Shown piece by piece: positions 8,260-16,096 of a stretch of 55,918 bases of DNA. Location of the stretch: the NCBI GenBank assembly GCA_002842495.1, contig PHDB01000019.1, positions 1 through 55,918 of the forward strand, read 5' to 3'. The DNA is from Bacteroidetes bacterium HGW-Bacteroidetes-6 (lineage in GTDB: Bacteria; Bacteroidota; Bacteroidia; Bacteroidales; DTU049). The notes below the pieces were generated by a model. It was not told the DNA's origin. It ran no database searches and was given only the letters and a program-made list of their open reading frames with translations. Position numbers and translations under genes: made by a program. Positions within the stretch are counted from its first letter, which is position 1. Every line of letters starts with the position of its first letter.

Positions 8260-9177
8260 ATGAAGACAATAATGATATTCTTCTTGGCTCTACGTTCACT
8301 AACCGTTTGTAGCCAAGATTATAATATTGAAAGCCATTTCAAAACTGAAAAAACATACCATTTTACGGTGAAGCGTGCAAAAATTGATTCCCGAGAGCCT
8401 ATGTCAAAAGATTTGGCACAATTGACACAAATTGAAGCATCCTTTACTCAACACGACAAGTTTATGAAGTGTGTTTGGAAATATGGTGAGACTAAGGCCA
8501 CCGGATCTGAATATTTAATTAGTCGGGTAGGACCAGAATACAATGAATTGATCAACATTTATAGAGGCTTTGAAATTGAAGTTTTGTTTGACCCTTATTA
8601 TGGAGGAATAGAACTTCTGAATTATGAAAAAATGAAAGAAAACATTAAAGATGGTCTTTTAAAAATTTACAATAATCAGATAACTACAATTGATTCTGCA
8701 ACAATGGTTCTTCTCAATCAGCAATTGGAACCAACCTATTCTACTCCCGAAATGTTGCTTTCTATATATTTCCCAGAAATAACTTTATATTTCAGCTTGT
8801 ATTCTCGAATTTTCACAAAGGGAGTTGGAATTAAATCCGAATACTCATATCCCAATCCATTTGGAGGAGAAGCATTCCCTATTATCGGCAAGATGAGCAT
8901 AGACTCTGCAAACAGCAACACCCTGATAATCAAAAACAAAGAAGAAGCAAAACAAGAGGAAGTGAATAGAATACTTAAGAATACGCTTGAGAAAATGTCT
9001 ATGCTTGGCACTGCTCCAATTGATAAAGAAGAAATGCCCGATTTTACATTAATTTCTGAATCGTACTTTTACTACGACATTCAAAATAAAATAATCAATA
9101 AGGTATTGCTTGAAAAGAGAATAGAAGTATCGGGCATTACTCAGACTGAGATTTTAGAAATAAATTTGATAGAATAG
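8260..9177 (+). CDS. Exported hypothetical protein, 305 residues
   Basis: I do not recognise the family. The first 19 residues (MKTIMIFFLALRSLTVCSQ) form a short signal peptide; a Cys two residues before its end is not in a convincing lipobox. The mature part is hydrophilic and Lys/Glu/Ile-rich with no evident repeats or metal motifs. Its C-terminal half contains a hydrophilic helix around residues 225-255 and ends with alternating hydrophobic strands (SGITQTEILEINLIE). It could be a GLPGLI-like or unrelated periplasmic protein; I cannot decide. The gene is AT-rich, like its upstream neighbour, and has its own copy of the repeated leader. Confidence 0.6.
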   Translation: MKTIMIFFLALRSLTVCSQDYNIESHFKTEKTYHFTVKRAKIDSREPMSKDLAQLTQIEASFTQHDKFMKCVWKYGETKATGSEYLISRVGPEYNELINIYRGFEIEVLFDPYYGGIELLNYEKMKENIKDGLLKIYNNQITTIDSATMVLLNQQLEPTYSTPEMLLSIYFPEITLYFSLYSRIFTKGVGIKSEYSYPNPFGGEAFPIIGKMSIDSANSNTLIIKNKEEAKQEEVNRILKNTLEKMSMLGTAPIDKEEMPDFTLISESYFYYDIQNKIINKVLLEKRIEVSGITQTEILEINLIE

Positions 9178-9620
9178 CAACGGCTAATGACATAACTTAT
9201 GCGGCCTCCATGTGCTTCAATGTTTTTTTGCAATTTTGAATTGGAGATAACCCGTTCCCGAAAACTTTCGTTACACTAACTGCCCAAAGCATCAACAAAT
9301 AGCTACTATTTTATGAAGAAAAAATTCAGGGAGAAAAAACTGGAAATCCAGGTCAGTAACCTGAAAAAAGATCTGATCTTCTGGCTTGAAAACAAGACCA
9401 AAAGGCCCATGAGGTAAGGCTTTTTCCCGGCACCCGGACGGAATGAAATGTTTTGTATATTTGTCCGAATCTCAGCGATACAAGTTGTGCTTTATGACCG
9501 GGATTGGAATGATAGATACAATGCATTTACCAAACGTTGCAGAACACTTAATTACAAAGAAACTGCTACTCAATAAAAACCGGACAAGCCGAACTTCAGA
9601 AAATGCAAACTATGTAAAAA
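9178..9620. other. 443-base gap between AT-rich genes and the Ogt block
   Basis: No convincing gene lies here. It holds leader copy 3 (9224-9246), a 34-codon frame at 9313-9417 (MKKKFREKK..., very basic, possibly a gene remnant) and a TATATTTG box (9456-9463) about 157 bases before ogt. That box fits the Bacteroidetes -7 consensus, but a -33 element is not evident. A 64-codon frame at 9443-9637 would begin upstream of this box and has no recognisable content. Confidence 0.5.
9224..9246 (+). repeat. Repeated leader element, degenerate copy 3
   Basis: It shares the T run, AATTTTGA and TTGG with copies 1 and 2, but has CA instead of TA in the -7-like box, one inserted A, and no match beyond the TTGG. 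It lies 66 bases before a 34-codon frame, so it may mark the leader of a lost gene. Confidence 0.4.
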
Positions 9621-10148
9621 ATGACCGGTACCATTAAAACCCAATATTATCAATCACCTTGCGGCGAATTGATACTCGGCTCTTTCGGGGATAAGCTCTG
9701 TTTGTGCGATTGGACAGACGGGAAACGCCGCATACTGATTGACAAGCGAATACAAAAAGGACTGAATACCCGATATGAACAGGGTAGCTCCGATGTGATT
9801 GCAGACGCCACGGTACAATTGGACGAGTACTTTTGCGGCAGCAGGTGTGAATTTGACGTGCCGTTACTGTTTGTGGGCTCTGATTTTCAGCAATCGGTGT
9901 GGCAGGTGTTGCTCGAAATCCCGTACGGTACCACCGAGTCGTATCTTGCTCTCTCGCAGCGTCTGGGCAACCCCAAAGCCATACGTGCTGTGGCCGCGGC
10001 AAACGGCGCCAATCCCATTTCCATCTTTGTACCCTGCCACCGCGTTATCGGCAGTAATCAAAAACTGACAGGCTACGGCGGCGGATTGGCGGCAAAGCAA
10101 TTATTGCTTGAGTTGGAGATGAATAACGGAGGATTCAAATTGTTTTGA
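9621..10148 (+). CDS. ogt: Methylated-DNA--protein-cysteine S-methyltransferase
   Basis: This suicide repair protein transfers alkyl groups from O6-alkylguanine or O4-alkylthymine to its own cysteine. The active site PCHRV is at residues 138-142 with acceptor Cys139. The DNA-binding winged helix precedes it (FQQSVWQVLLEIPYGTTESY, then NPKAIRAVAAANGANP, whose Arg is the finger residue). At 175 residues it is an Ogt/AGT-type protein without an Ada regulatory domain. It opens a run of five plus-strand genes to 12734 whose base use is visibly richer in G and C: 35 of the 60 bases at 9901-9960, against 15 of 60 at 7081-7140. The start ATG at 9621 fits the usual N-terminus. Confidence 0.93.
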   Translation: MTGTIKTQYYQSPCGELILGSFGDKLCLCDWTDGKRRILIDKRIQKGLNTRYEQGSSDVIADATVQLDEYFCGSRCEFDVPLLFVGSDFQQSVWQVLLEIPYGTTESYLALSQRLGNPKAIRAVAAANGANPISIFVPCHRVIGSNQKLTGYGGGLAAKQLLLELEMNNGGFKLF

Positions 10149-10180
10149 TCAATAAAAAGAAGATCACCAACGGATCGGAT

Positions 10181-10771
10181 ATGAAAAACATATTATTGTT
10201 ACTGGCGAACGGATTTGAAACATTTGAAGCAAGTGTATTTATTGATGTGATCGGCTGGAATCTTACCGAAGGAGACGGCAGTACCCAATTGTTCACCTGC
10301 GGATTAACGAAGGAAGTGAAAAGTTCATTTAACCAGACGTTTGTTACCGATTACCTGGTTGATGAGATTGACATCAACTCGTTTGAAGCACTGGCTGTTC
10401 CCGGTGGATTTGAGGTGTATGGTTTTTACAAAGATGCGTACGATGACAGATTTCTTGATCTGATCAGGGCTTTCAGAGCCAGAAACAAAATTATCGCGTC
10501 GGTTTGTGTGGGCGCTTTACCATTGGGGAAAAGCGGTGTTCTGAAAGGCAAAAAAGGCACGACATACAACAGCGCTGTCCGGCGTAAAGCATTGCTGGAA
10601 TTTGGCGTTAACGTGATAAACAAACCTGTTGTAACGGATGACAACATGATCACATCCTGGAATCCGTCAACAGCCGCCAATGTAGCCCTGTTATTACTGG
10701 AGCTTCTGACCTCAAAAGAGAATGCGAGTAAGATCCGTAAATTAATGGGTTTTGAGGATAAGCAGTACTAA
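10181..10771 (+). CDS. DJ-1/PfpI family protein
   Basis: This is a class I glutamine amidotransferase-like fold of the DJ-1/ThiJ/PfpI superfamily. The nucleophile elbow SVCVGALPL carries Cys109, and Glu13/Glu16 in the N-terminal NGFETFEAS match the conserved Glu that pairs with this Cys. Relatives act as glyoxalase III/deglycase-like enzymes, chaperones or peptidases; the actual activity cannot be told from sequence. I chose the ATG at 10181 (196 residues) because the fold begins with MKNILLLLANGFE; an upstream TTG at 10145 would add 12 charged residues overlapping the end of ogt. It is 32 bases after ogt and likely co-transcribed, giving a small alkylation/carbonyl-stress pair. Confidence 0.88.
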   Translation: MKNILLLLANGFETFEASVFIDVIGWNLTEGDGSTQLFTCGLTKEVKSSFNQTFVTDYLVDEIDINSFEALAVPGGFEVYGFYKDAYDDRFLDLIRAFRARNKIIASVCVGALPLGKSGVLKGKKGTTYNSAVRRKALLEFGVNVINKPVVTDDNMITSWNPSTAANVALLLLELLTSKENASKIRKLMGFEDKQY

Positions 10772-10831
10772 ACTGCCCCGACCTTTATTATGACACCTTA
10801 AAACAGAAACTGCGCAACAAAATATGAAACC

Positions 10832-11257
10832 ATGGAAACCATAAACAACATCGAATTACGGGACGAAAACATTTATCCGGATGAAAAAGTACTCCGGGCG
10901 GTCCTGGGTGAATCGTACGAAGCATACGCCATACTGCTGGAAATTTTTGACAAAAATGAAATGACCCATACCTGGAGATATTACCGTGACGGGAAAGCAT
11001 GGTTGTGCAAAGTGGAAAAGAAGAACAGAACGATTGTTTGGATGTCGGCCTGGCGTGATTTTATGAAAGCAACTTTATATTTTCCCCTGAAATACATTGA
11101 GAAAGTGTACGAATGCGGTATCAGCGAGGAAACAAAAGAAAAAATCCGGTCGACAAAAGATGTAGGAAAATCAAAACCCTGTATCTTTGAGATACGGGAC
11201 AAACAGATATTTGATGACTTCGAGAAGGTGATGAAGCTAAAGATCGAATGTAAATAG
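10832..11257 (+). CDS. DUF3788-type protein
   Basis: This is a 141-residue soluble protein resembling the DUF3788 family (a guess from overall pattern: an N-terminal RDENIYPDEKVLRAVLG segment, a WRYYRDGKAWLCKVEKK block, a W-containing strand and a C-terminal helix). Members are small, cytoplasmic and uncharacterised; many annotate near stress or regulatory genes in Bacteroidetes and Clostridia. There is no signal peptide or membrane segment. It lies 60 bases after the DJ-1 gene, in the block of altered composition. No function can be assigned. Confidence 0.72.
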   Translation: METINNIELRDENIYPDEKVLRAVLGESYEAYAILLEIFDKNEMTHTWRYYRDGKAWLCKVEKKNRTIVWMSAWRDFMKATLYFPLKYIEKVYECGISEETKEKIRSTKDVGKSKPCIFEIRDKQIFDDFEKVMKLKIECK

Positions 11258-11331
11258 GCAAGCTGTCCACGATTTTCAAAACCAAATAAAAATCCGGCTG
11301 CCGGGCCGGGAACACAGATCGCAGGAAGAAA

Positions 11332-11964
11332 ATGAAACAAAACAGGGTATTCATCTATTCAGGGTATTTAATTCCATTGGTATTCTGGAGTACAATTATA
11401 CTTTGCGGACTACTGACCGGGAATTACAATCACCTTACCGATCTGGTCAGTGAACTGGGTGCAACAGGAACAAAAACCCAATACATTTTCACCGCAGGGT
11501 TGATTCTGAGTTCCGCCCTGAGTATTCTCTTCGTTTCCGGAATTTATACCACTGCGAAAAGAACGGGGCTCAGTTTGGTTCCGGTTTTATTTATCCTGGC
11601 TTTTTCCTTCTCAATCTCCGGAGCAGCTATTTTTCCTTTACCCTCGGCTTTACACGGAATTCTCGGGTCTTCGTCCGTTCTATTGCCATTATCCCCGTTG
11701 CTTGCCCTGATTTTGTGGAAAGAACGAAAAATATCCAAAATAAAAATTGTTTCCGGAATAGTATTACTCATCATGATACTGGGATTTTCAGCATTCTTTC
11801 CTGATATAATGGGCAATTATCCCGGAGTGAAACAACGATTTTTTCACATCGGCTGGACATTATGGTTTATCTGTTTAAGCCAGCGATTTTCTGAACTGGA
11901 CAAGAAAACGAGTGAAAAAGCCGACTGCCAACCCAACGAATCCCGAAACACTATTCATCCATGA
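11332..11964 (+). CDS. DUF998 family integral membrane protein
   Basis: This 210-residue protein has about six hydrophobic segments, starting at residues 8-30 (YLIPLVFWSTIILCGLLTG). The arrangement, with NHLTDLVSELGATGT after the first segment, matches DUF998, a family of small membrane proteins without a known role. The end of the protein is hydrophilic (KKTSEKADCQPNESRN). A purine-rich AGGAAG lies five bases before the ATG, Shine-Dalgarno-like and unusual for this genome. Its stop overlaps the start of the next gene by four bases (ATGA), so the two are translationally coupled. Confidence 0.75.
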   Translation: MKQNRVFIYSGYLIPLVFWSTIILCGLLTGNYNHLTDLVSELGATGTKTQYIFTAGLILSSALSILFVSGIYTTAKRTGLSLVPVLFILAFSFSISGAAIFPLPSALHGILGSSSVLLPLSPLLALILWKERKISKIKIVSGIVLLIMILGFSAFFPDIMGNYPGVKQRFFHIGWTLWFICLSQRFSELDKKTSEKADCQPNESRNTIHP

Positions 11965-12734
11965 AATTTTACAGCTTAAACAAAGAACAACGAAAATCAT
12001 TGGCTGATAAAATAAAAGATGAGATCAGGTCCGACATCAGGTCCGGGAAAAACGACCGGATATTGAAATACTTTTCCGACGAAGACACCTATATCCGCAA
12101 AACAGCCTATACCATGCTCGGCAGGATATACCGGGAAACGGCATCCATCCATCAGGAAATAATAAAACAGCTGGATCTTTTACTAAAAAGTCCGGACGAG
12201 AGAGTAAGGCAAACCGTCATAAATTCGGCCGGAGAAATAGGAATTGTCAATTTCCATGAAACAGAACATATACTGGCAGAAGGACTCTTTGACAAGCATC
12301 ATTCTGTCCGGAATGCAGTAATCGGTTCGATGAAAAGAATCGGAGAAAAAAATCCGGCTCCCCTGCTGCATTTTGCAAAACGATTTCTGCATCACGAAGA
12401 CGGGGAGGTGCGCAGGGAAATATGCCATGGGCTGGAACTACTCGGCCGGGAACACCCTGAAGAAATCCTGCCTTTGCTGAAAGAACTGGAGCACGATAAG
12501 ACCGGCAAGGTACGAAAGATGGTGATCCATGTGATTGGCCAGATAAGTTATAAAAAGGGTTGCCTTGAAAAGGTAATAAAGCATCTGAATACATGGGAGA
12601 ATGCAGAATTAGTCGGAAAAGCACTTAAAGAGATCGCCGACGTACACAACAGATACAAGAATTTTGCATTTTACACGGAAGCACTGGCAAGAAAGTACAT
12701 AGAGAAAAACTCAAAATACGACTCTGCAAAATAA
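11961..12734 (+). CDS. HEAT-repeat protein, possibly DNA-alkylation-repair-related
   Basis: The 257-residue all-helical protein is built of HEAT-like repeats, with recurring helix pairs of the form DERVRQTVINSAGEIG, HHSVRNAVIGSMKRIGEKNP, DGEVRREICHGLELLG and TGKVRKMVIHVIGQIS. A charged N-terminal helix (NKEQRKSLADKIKDEIRS) precedes the repeats. The alkylpurine DNA glycosylases AlkC and AlkD share this fold, and ogt is three genes upstream. However, I could not identify the AlkD catalytic Asp and Trp positions with confidence, so a scaffold role is equally possible. It overlaps the DUF998 gene by four bases and ends the plus-strand block, converging on the mqnP-like gene. Confidence 0.72.
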   Translation: MKFYSLNKEQRKSLADKIKDEIRSDIRSGKNDRILKYFSDEDTYIRKTAYTMLGRIYRETASIHQEIIKQLDLLLKSPDERVRQTVINSAGEIGIVNFHETEHILAEGLFDKHHSVRNAVIGSMKRIGEKNPAPLLHFAKRFLHHEDGEVRREICHGLELLGREHPEEILPLLKELEHDKTGKVRKMVIHVIGQISYKKGCLEKVIKHLNTWENAELVGKALKEIADVHNRYKNFAFYTEALARKYIEKNSKYDSAK

Positions 12735-12747
12735 AATAATTACAGCT

Positions 12748-13590
12748 CTAATAAAAATACTCCAAAACATACCCCAGCCCAAAAATGAGCGAAGCAACAC
12801 CATTCAATGTCCCAAATGCCATATTCACCTTTTTTAATCCGTTGCGATGCACATCAATATGCTGATAAACAATAAGCAATGAGAACAGAATACCGCCAAC
12901 CATGGCATACCAGCCGCCATCAATGTAATGTATATATAAAAACATCAGCCCGATAGTCAGCAAATGAAAAATGGCAGCCAACCGAAGCGAGCCTGAGTAT
13001 TCCAACCATACCGGAATAGAGTGCAGCTTGTGTTCGCGATCGAATTCCATGTCTTGCAATGCATAAATGATATCGAAACCTGCAACCCAAAACATCACGC
13101 CAAAGCAAAGCAAAAGCAAACCCGGTTCGAACATGCCACTAACTGCAATGTAAGTGGCAGCCGGAGCAATTCCGAGCCCAACACCCAGCACAACATGAGC
13201 CAGTGATGTAAAACGTTTTGTATAACTGTATCCGAGAATAATAATCAAAGCAACCGGACTCAGAAAAAGACAAATTTCGTTGATGAGTCCGGCAAGAATC
13301 ACAAATACAACAGATGCAGTAATGGCCAGCGTCAATGCTTGTGCAGGTTTAATGATGCCTGTTGGTATTTCACGATTTTTTGTCCGCGGATTTTTCCCAT
13401 CCCATCTATAATCGGCCCAACGATTAAAAGCCATGGCCGCTGTTCGTGCCGCAACAAGTGCCAACACTATAAACATAACAACCGGCCAGGTGGGCATAGG
13501 CGCCTGTTTAGTTGCCAATAAAAAGCCAATCAGCGCAAAAGGCAGGCTAAATATTGTGTGAGAAAACTTGATCAGTTTGAAATATTTCAT
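12748..13590 (-). CDS. mqnP: UbiA-like prenyltransferase, probably MqnP (menaquinone, futalosine route)
   Basis: This integral membrane enzyme attaches a polyprenyl chain to an aromatic acid. The first Asp-rich motif is NRWADYRWDGKNPRTKNREI (residues near 57-76), the NRxxDxxxDxxNxRTxxR pattern of UbiA proteins; a second Asp motif is ALQDMEFDREHKLHS. At 280 residues with about nine membrane segments it resembles the ubiA-other subgroup (TIGR01475), annotated as 4-hydroxybenzoate polyprenyltransferase but in Bacteroidetes usually the futalosine-pathway MqnP. No mqnA, mqnB, mqnC or mqnD genes are present here to confirm this. I chose the ATG at 13590; a TTG at 13602 adds four residues. It lies 26 bases downstream of lnt on the same strand. 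Confidence 0.75.
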   Translation of the reverse strand: MKYFKLIKFSHTIFSLPFALIGFLLATKQAPMPTWPVVMFIVLALVAARTAAMAFNRWADYRWDGKNPRTKNREIPTGIIKPAQALTLAITASVVFVILAGLINEICLFLSPVALIIILGYSYTKRFTSLAHVVLGVGLGIAPAATYIAVSGMFEPGLLLLCFGVMFWVAGFDIIYALQDMEFDREHKLHSIPVWLEYSGSLRLAAIFHLLTIGLMFLYIHYIDGGWYAMVGGILFSLLIVYQHIDVHRNGLKKVNMAFGTLNGVASLIFGLGYVLEYFY

Positions 13591-13616
13591 TGTCTGCAAC
13601 AAACTTCTTTTTGTTT

Positions 13617-15257
13617 TTACGACAGATGTGTTTTTCGTCGATTGATGCGATACACAAAATATTGCATGATAGCTATAACAAGCAATAAAACCATAGCGAA
13701 CGACATTCCCCTGCCTATATAATCGCCATAGCGCACATAAAATGTAATTTCGTCGTTGGCATTCACGGTATTACGAATAACATCACGTGTCCAATATTCG
13801 GTCTTCTGTACCACGTCGCCCCGTTGATTAATAAAGCACGATATTCCGGTATTGGCTGCACGTGCTATAGGTCGCCGTGTTTCGATAGCACGAAGCGGGG
13901 CATAAGCAAAATGCTGGCGATGTCCGGGAGTATCTTTCCACCAACCATCGTTTGTAAGGATCAGAATCACTTCCGCACCGTTTTTTACAAAGTCAGACAC
14001 AAATTCACCATAAACGCTCTCGTAGCAAATCACAGCACTAATAGGCACTTTTCCTCCTTTATAAACCGTGCGGTCTGAGCTTTTCCCCAACGTTCCAACC
14101 GTTCCTCCAAGGTCAATGGCCAATTTTTCGATAGGCTTAATGACATGGACAAAAGGCATCTGCTCTACGCCGGGAACCAGCCTCGATTTGTGATAGGTCA
14201 GCGGAATACCCGTGGAGTCGATAAACAAGGCTGTATTGAATGCTTCGTAATACATTTTGCTGTTGTAGCGTCGGGCCGAAGGACCCAAGGGTTCGTCCGG
14301 ATCAAGCATTCGCAGCGTTCCTGCACCCGAAATAAACGAGGCCTGCGGTGAATAATCCTTCAGAAATTTTTTGAGTGCTGCAATACTTTGCGAATACTGA
14401 AACTCGTCCTCGAACATTCCATCCTGAAGCACACTTTCAGGTGCAACAATAAAATCCACTTTTTTATCAGCAAATGCAGCCGTCGGCGTTAGCAACCGAT
14501 CAAGCACTTCGGGTGTCGAAAGCGAATATTCTTCGGTATATGGATTAAGGTTGGGTTGAACAAGAACAATATCGATTGGGTTAGGTTTCTCTTCGTAATT
14601 GTAATAACGATGAATCGACCATACCGAAGGCAAGACAAATACTACAGTTACCAGAATAATAAGATTTCGACGCATTTTTGACTGTTCACTTTTCTTATCC
14701 AGAATAAACATCAACAACCGAAAAAGTAATATATTGATTATCCAGACCCATGCTGTTCCTCCTGCGACACCTGTAAATTCGTACCACTGAACCCATGCTG
14801 GCCGCTGTGCAAAAACATTTCCGACATTAAGCCACGGCCACGACAAATCCCAGTGCTGATGAAGATGCTCAAATGCCAGCCACACAACAGCCAGAATAGT
14901 TAATCCCCCTGAATTTTTCTTTAATGCATATTGATTGATAAATGAAGCAATCTGAACAAACAAAGCCATCACCAGACTGTTTACAACAATAGCGAATATT
15001 GCACCCACTTCGGTTGAATTCCATATCCAGTAGGTAGTGAGTAAGTTCCAAAAGAAAAAAGCAATATACGAAAAGCGAAACGAAGCCATCCATCGGAAAC
15101 GATCCGGATTCCGCACGATTTGATCAAGAACAATCAATAGTGGAATAAAGGCAATAAATACCAGAAACGGGAAACCTCTCATGGGCCAGGCAGCACTCAT
15201 CAATATTGCAGAGACAATACAGAGAAGAAGCATGTATTTTTTCTTCAGAACAGGCAT
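13617..15257 (-). CDS. lnt: Apolipoprotein N-acyltransferase
   Basis: Lnt N-acylates the diacylglyceryl-cysteine of lipoproteins in the inner membrane. About six membrane segments occupy residues 1-220, followed by the nitrilase-like domain. The catalytic triad is visible: Glu in VAPESVL, Lys in YHKSRLVPGVEQMPF and Cys in SAVICYES. A final membrane segment sits near the C-terminus. The length of 546 residues matches the family. The ATG at 15257 is preferred over an upstream TTG at 15275 because that TTG overlaps the -7 box of a perfect promoter (15273-15304). It is upstream of the UbiA-like gene and probably forms a two-gene operon with it. Several lipoproteins encoded in this window would be its substrates. 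Confidence 0.95.
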   Translation of the reverse strand: MPVLKKKYMLLLCIVSAILMSAAWPMRGFPFLVFIAFIPLLIVLDQIVRNPDRFRWMASFRFSYIAFFFWNLLTTYWIWNSTEVGAIFAIVVNSLVMALFVQIASFINQYALKKNSGGLTILAVVWLAFEHLHQHWDLSWPWLNVGNVFAQRPAWVQWYEFTGVAGGTAWVWIINILLFRLLMFILDKKSEQSKMRRNLIILVTVVFVLPSVWSIHRYYNYEEKPNPIDIVLVQPNLNPYTEEYSLSTPEVLDRLLTPTAAFADKKVDFIVAPESVLQDGMFEDEFQYSQSIAALKKFLKDYSPQASFISGAGTLRMLDPDEPLGPSARRYNSKMYYEAFNTALFIDSTGIPLTYHKSRLVPGVEQMPFVHVIKPIEKLAIDLGGTVGTLGKSSDRTVYKGGKVPISAVICYESVYGEFVSDFVKNGAEVILILTNDGWWKDTPGHRQHFAYAPLRAIETRRPIARAANTGISCFINQRGDVVQKTEYWTRDVIRNTVNANDEITFYVRYGDYIGRGMSFAMVLLLVIAIMQYFVYRINRRKTHLS

Positions 15258-15272
15258 GGTGTCGATTTGGGA

Positions 15273-15304
15273 CAAAGTTAAAAAGAAAACACAATTTGCT
15301 CAAA
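15273..15304 (-). promoter_or_regulatory. Bacteroidetes-type promoter of lnt
   Basis: On the minus strand, TTTG (15304-15301), 20 bases and TAACTTTG (15280-15273) match the consensus exactly. The -7 box ends 15 bases before the ATG at 15257, and it excludes the TTG start at 15275. Confidence 0.75.
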
Positions 15305-15327
15305 AAAGGGATAACTGTGTTTACAAA

Positions 15328-16089
15328 TTAATTGTATCTGGAAAAATAGAAAAGAGCAAACATAAACATGTCGATGCTCATCAATGCTTTAATTAATAGC
15401 TTGTTTTCGAATTTTTTTGTTTTATTGATGAGGCAAATGACAGCTAAAGCCGCAAGAACATACATCAGAGGAGTGTATTCTGTTTCTTTTCGCATTGGGT
15501 CAACCGAACCTGATAATGTTTTATCATCCAATTGGTATTTCACAACAAAGCCCAAAATTGGAGTTGCTTTTGCTGTAACGTTTTTACCAAACAAATTGAT
15601 AAATTGGTGTTCCTCTGCTGCATGAAATCGGTAGTTGCCAACATGATAACTATTTCGTGAACCGATTGAAACAACTCCTTCAATATGTTTTAGCGGGAGC
15701 ATGTCGTCAACAACGAAAAGCATGGCAATTGCCAAAATTACAAAATTCACCCATTTTGGCCAGAGAATCTTATGCATCGGAGTCGATTCGTAGGCCTCAC
15801 TACGGTTTTTAAATTCCTGATAGCGCATTTTCGCATACTGCCTGGCTCGTTCGCGGGCTGCATTGGCCATGTCTTCGTGTGAGTAGTGTCGTGTTGAAGT
15901 ACTATGTGGTGCATTTCGCTCGCCAATAAGAATTTCGTAAGCCTCGGTGATACGAATAAACTGATCGTGTGCATCTTCCGCCGGGTTGATGTCGGGGTGA
16001 AATTTTCTGGCCAGAGTCCGATAGGCTTTCTTGATTTCGTTCAAAGATGCATTGTCCGAAACACCCAGTATTGAATGATAAACCGACAT
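15328..16089 (-). CDS. Membrane-anchored J-domain protein
   Basis: An N-terminal J domain (residues 4-60) contains the HPD motif at 31-33, which stimulates the ATPase of a DnaK-type Hsp70. There is no Gly/Phe region or zinc-finger domain, so it is a type III J-protein. A basic/charged stretch follows (residues 70-100), then a membrane segment near 113-130 ([15 protein letters not shown]), an extracytoplasmic domain of about 75 residues, and two more membrane segments near 208-222 and 232-250. It probably recruits DnaK to a membrane site. It lies seven bases downstream of the mannose-1-phosphate guanylyltransferase gene and is probably co-transcribed with it. Confidence 0.88.
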   Translation of the reverse strand: MSVYHSILGVSDNASLNEIKKAYRTLARKFHPDINPAEDAHDQFIRITEAYEILIGERNAPHSTSTRHYSHEDMANAARERARQYAKMRYQEFKNRSEAYESTPMHKILWPKWVNFVILAIAMLFVVDDMLPLKHIEGVVSIGSRNSYHVGNYRFHAAEEHQFINLFGKNVTAKATPILGFVVKYQLDDKTLSGSVDPMRKETEYTPLMYVLAALAVICLINKTKKFENKLLIKALMSIDMFMFALFYFSRYN

Positions 16090-16096
16090 GAGCTAA

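Noticed and set aside
8027..8263. 78-codon frame with an 8-residue repeat
   Set aside because: It is created by the 24-bp tandem repeat, overlaps leader copy 2 and runs into the start of the next gene; no family match.
9313..9417. 34-codon very basic frame (MKKKFREKK...)
   Set aside because: Too short to judge; it may be a gene remnant downstream of leader copy 3, but nothing else supports translation.
9443..9637. 64-codon plus-strand frame before ogt
   Set aside because: No recognisable content, no start signal, and a TATATTTG promoter-like box lies inside its beginning, so it is unlikely to be translated from that ATG.
9178..12748. Mobile element around the GC-richer block
   Set aside because: No transposase, integrase, terminal inverted repeats or target duplications could be seen at either border.
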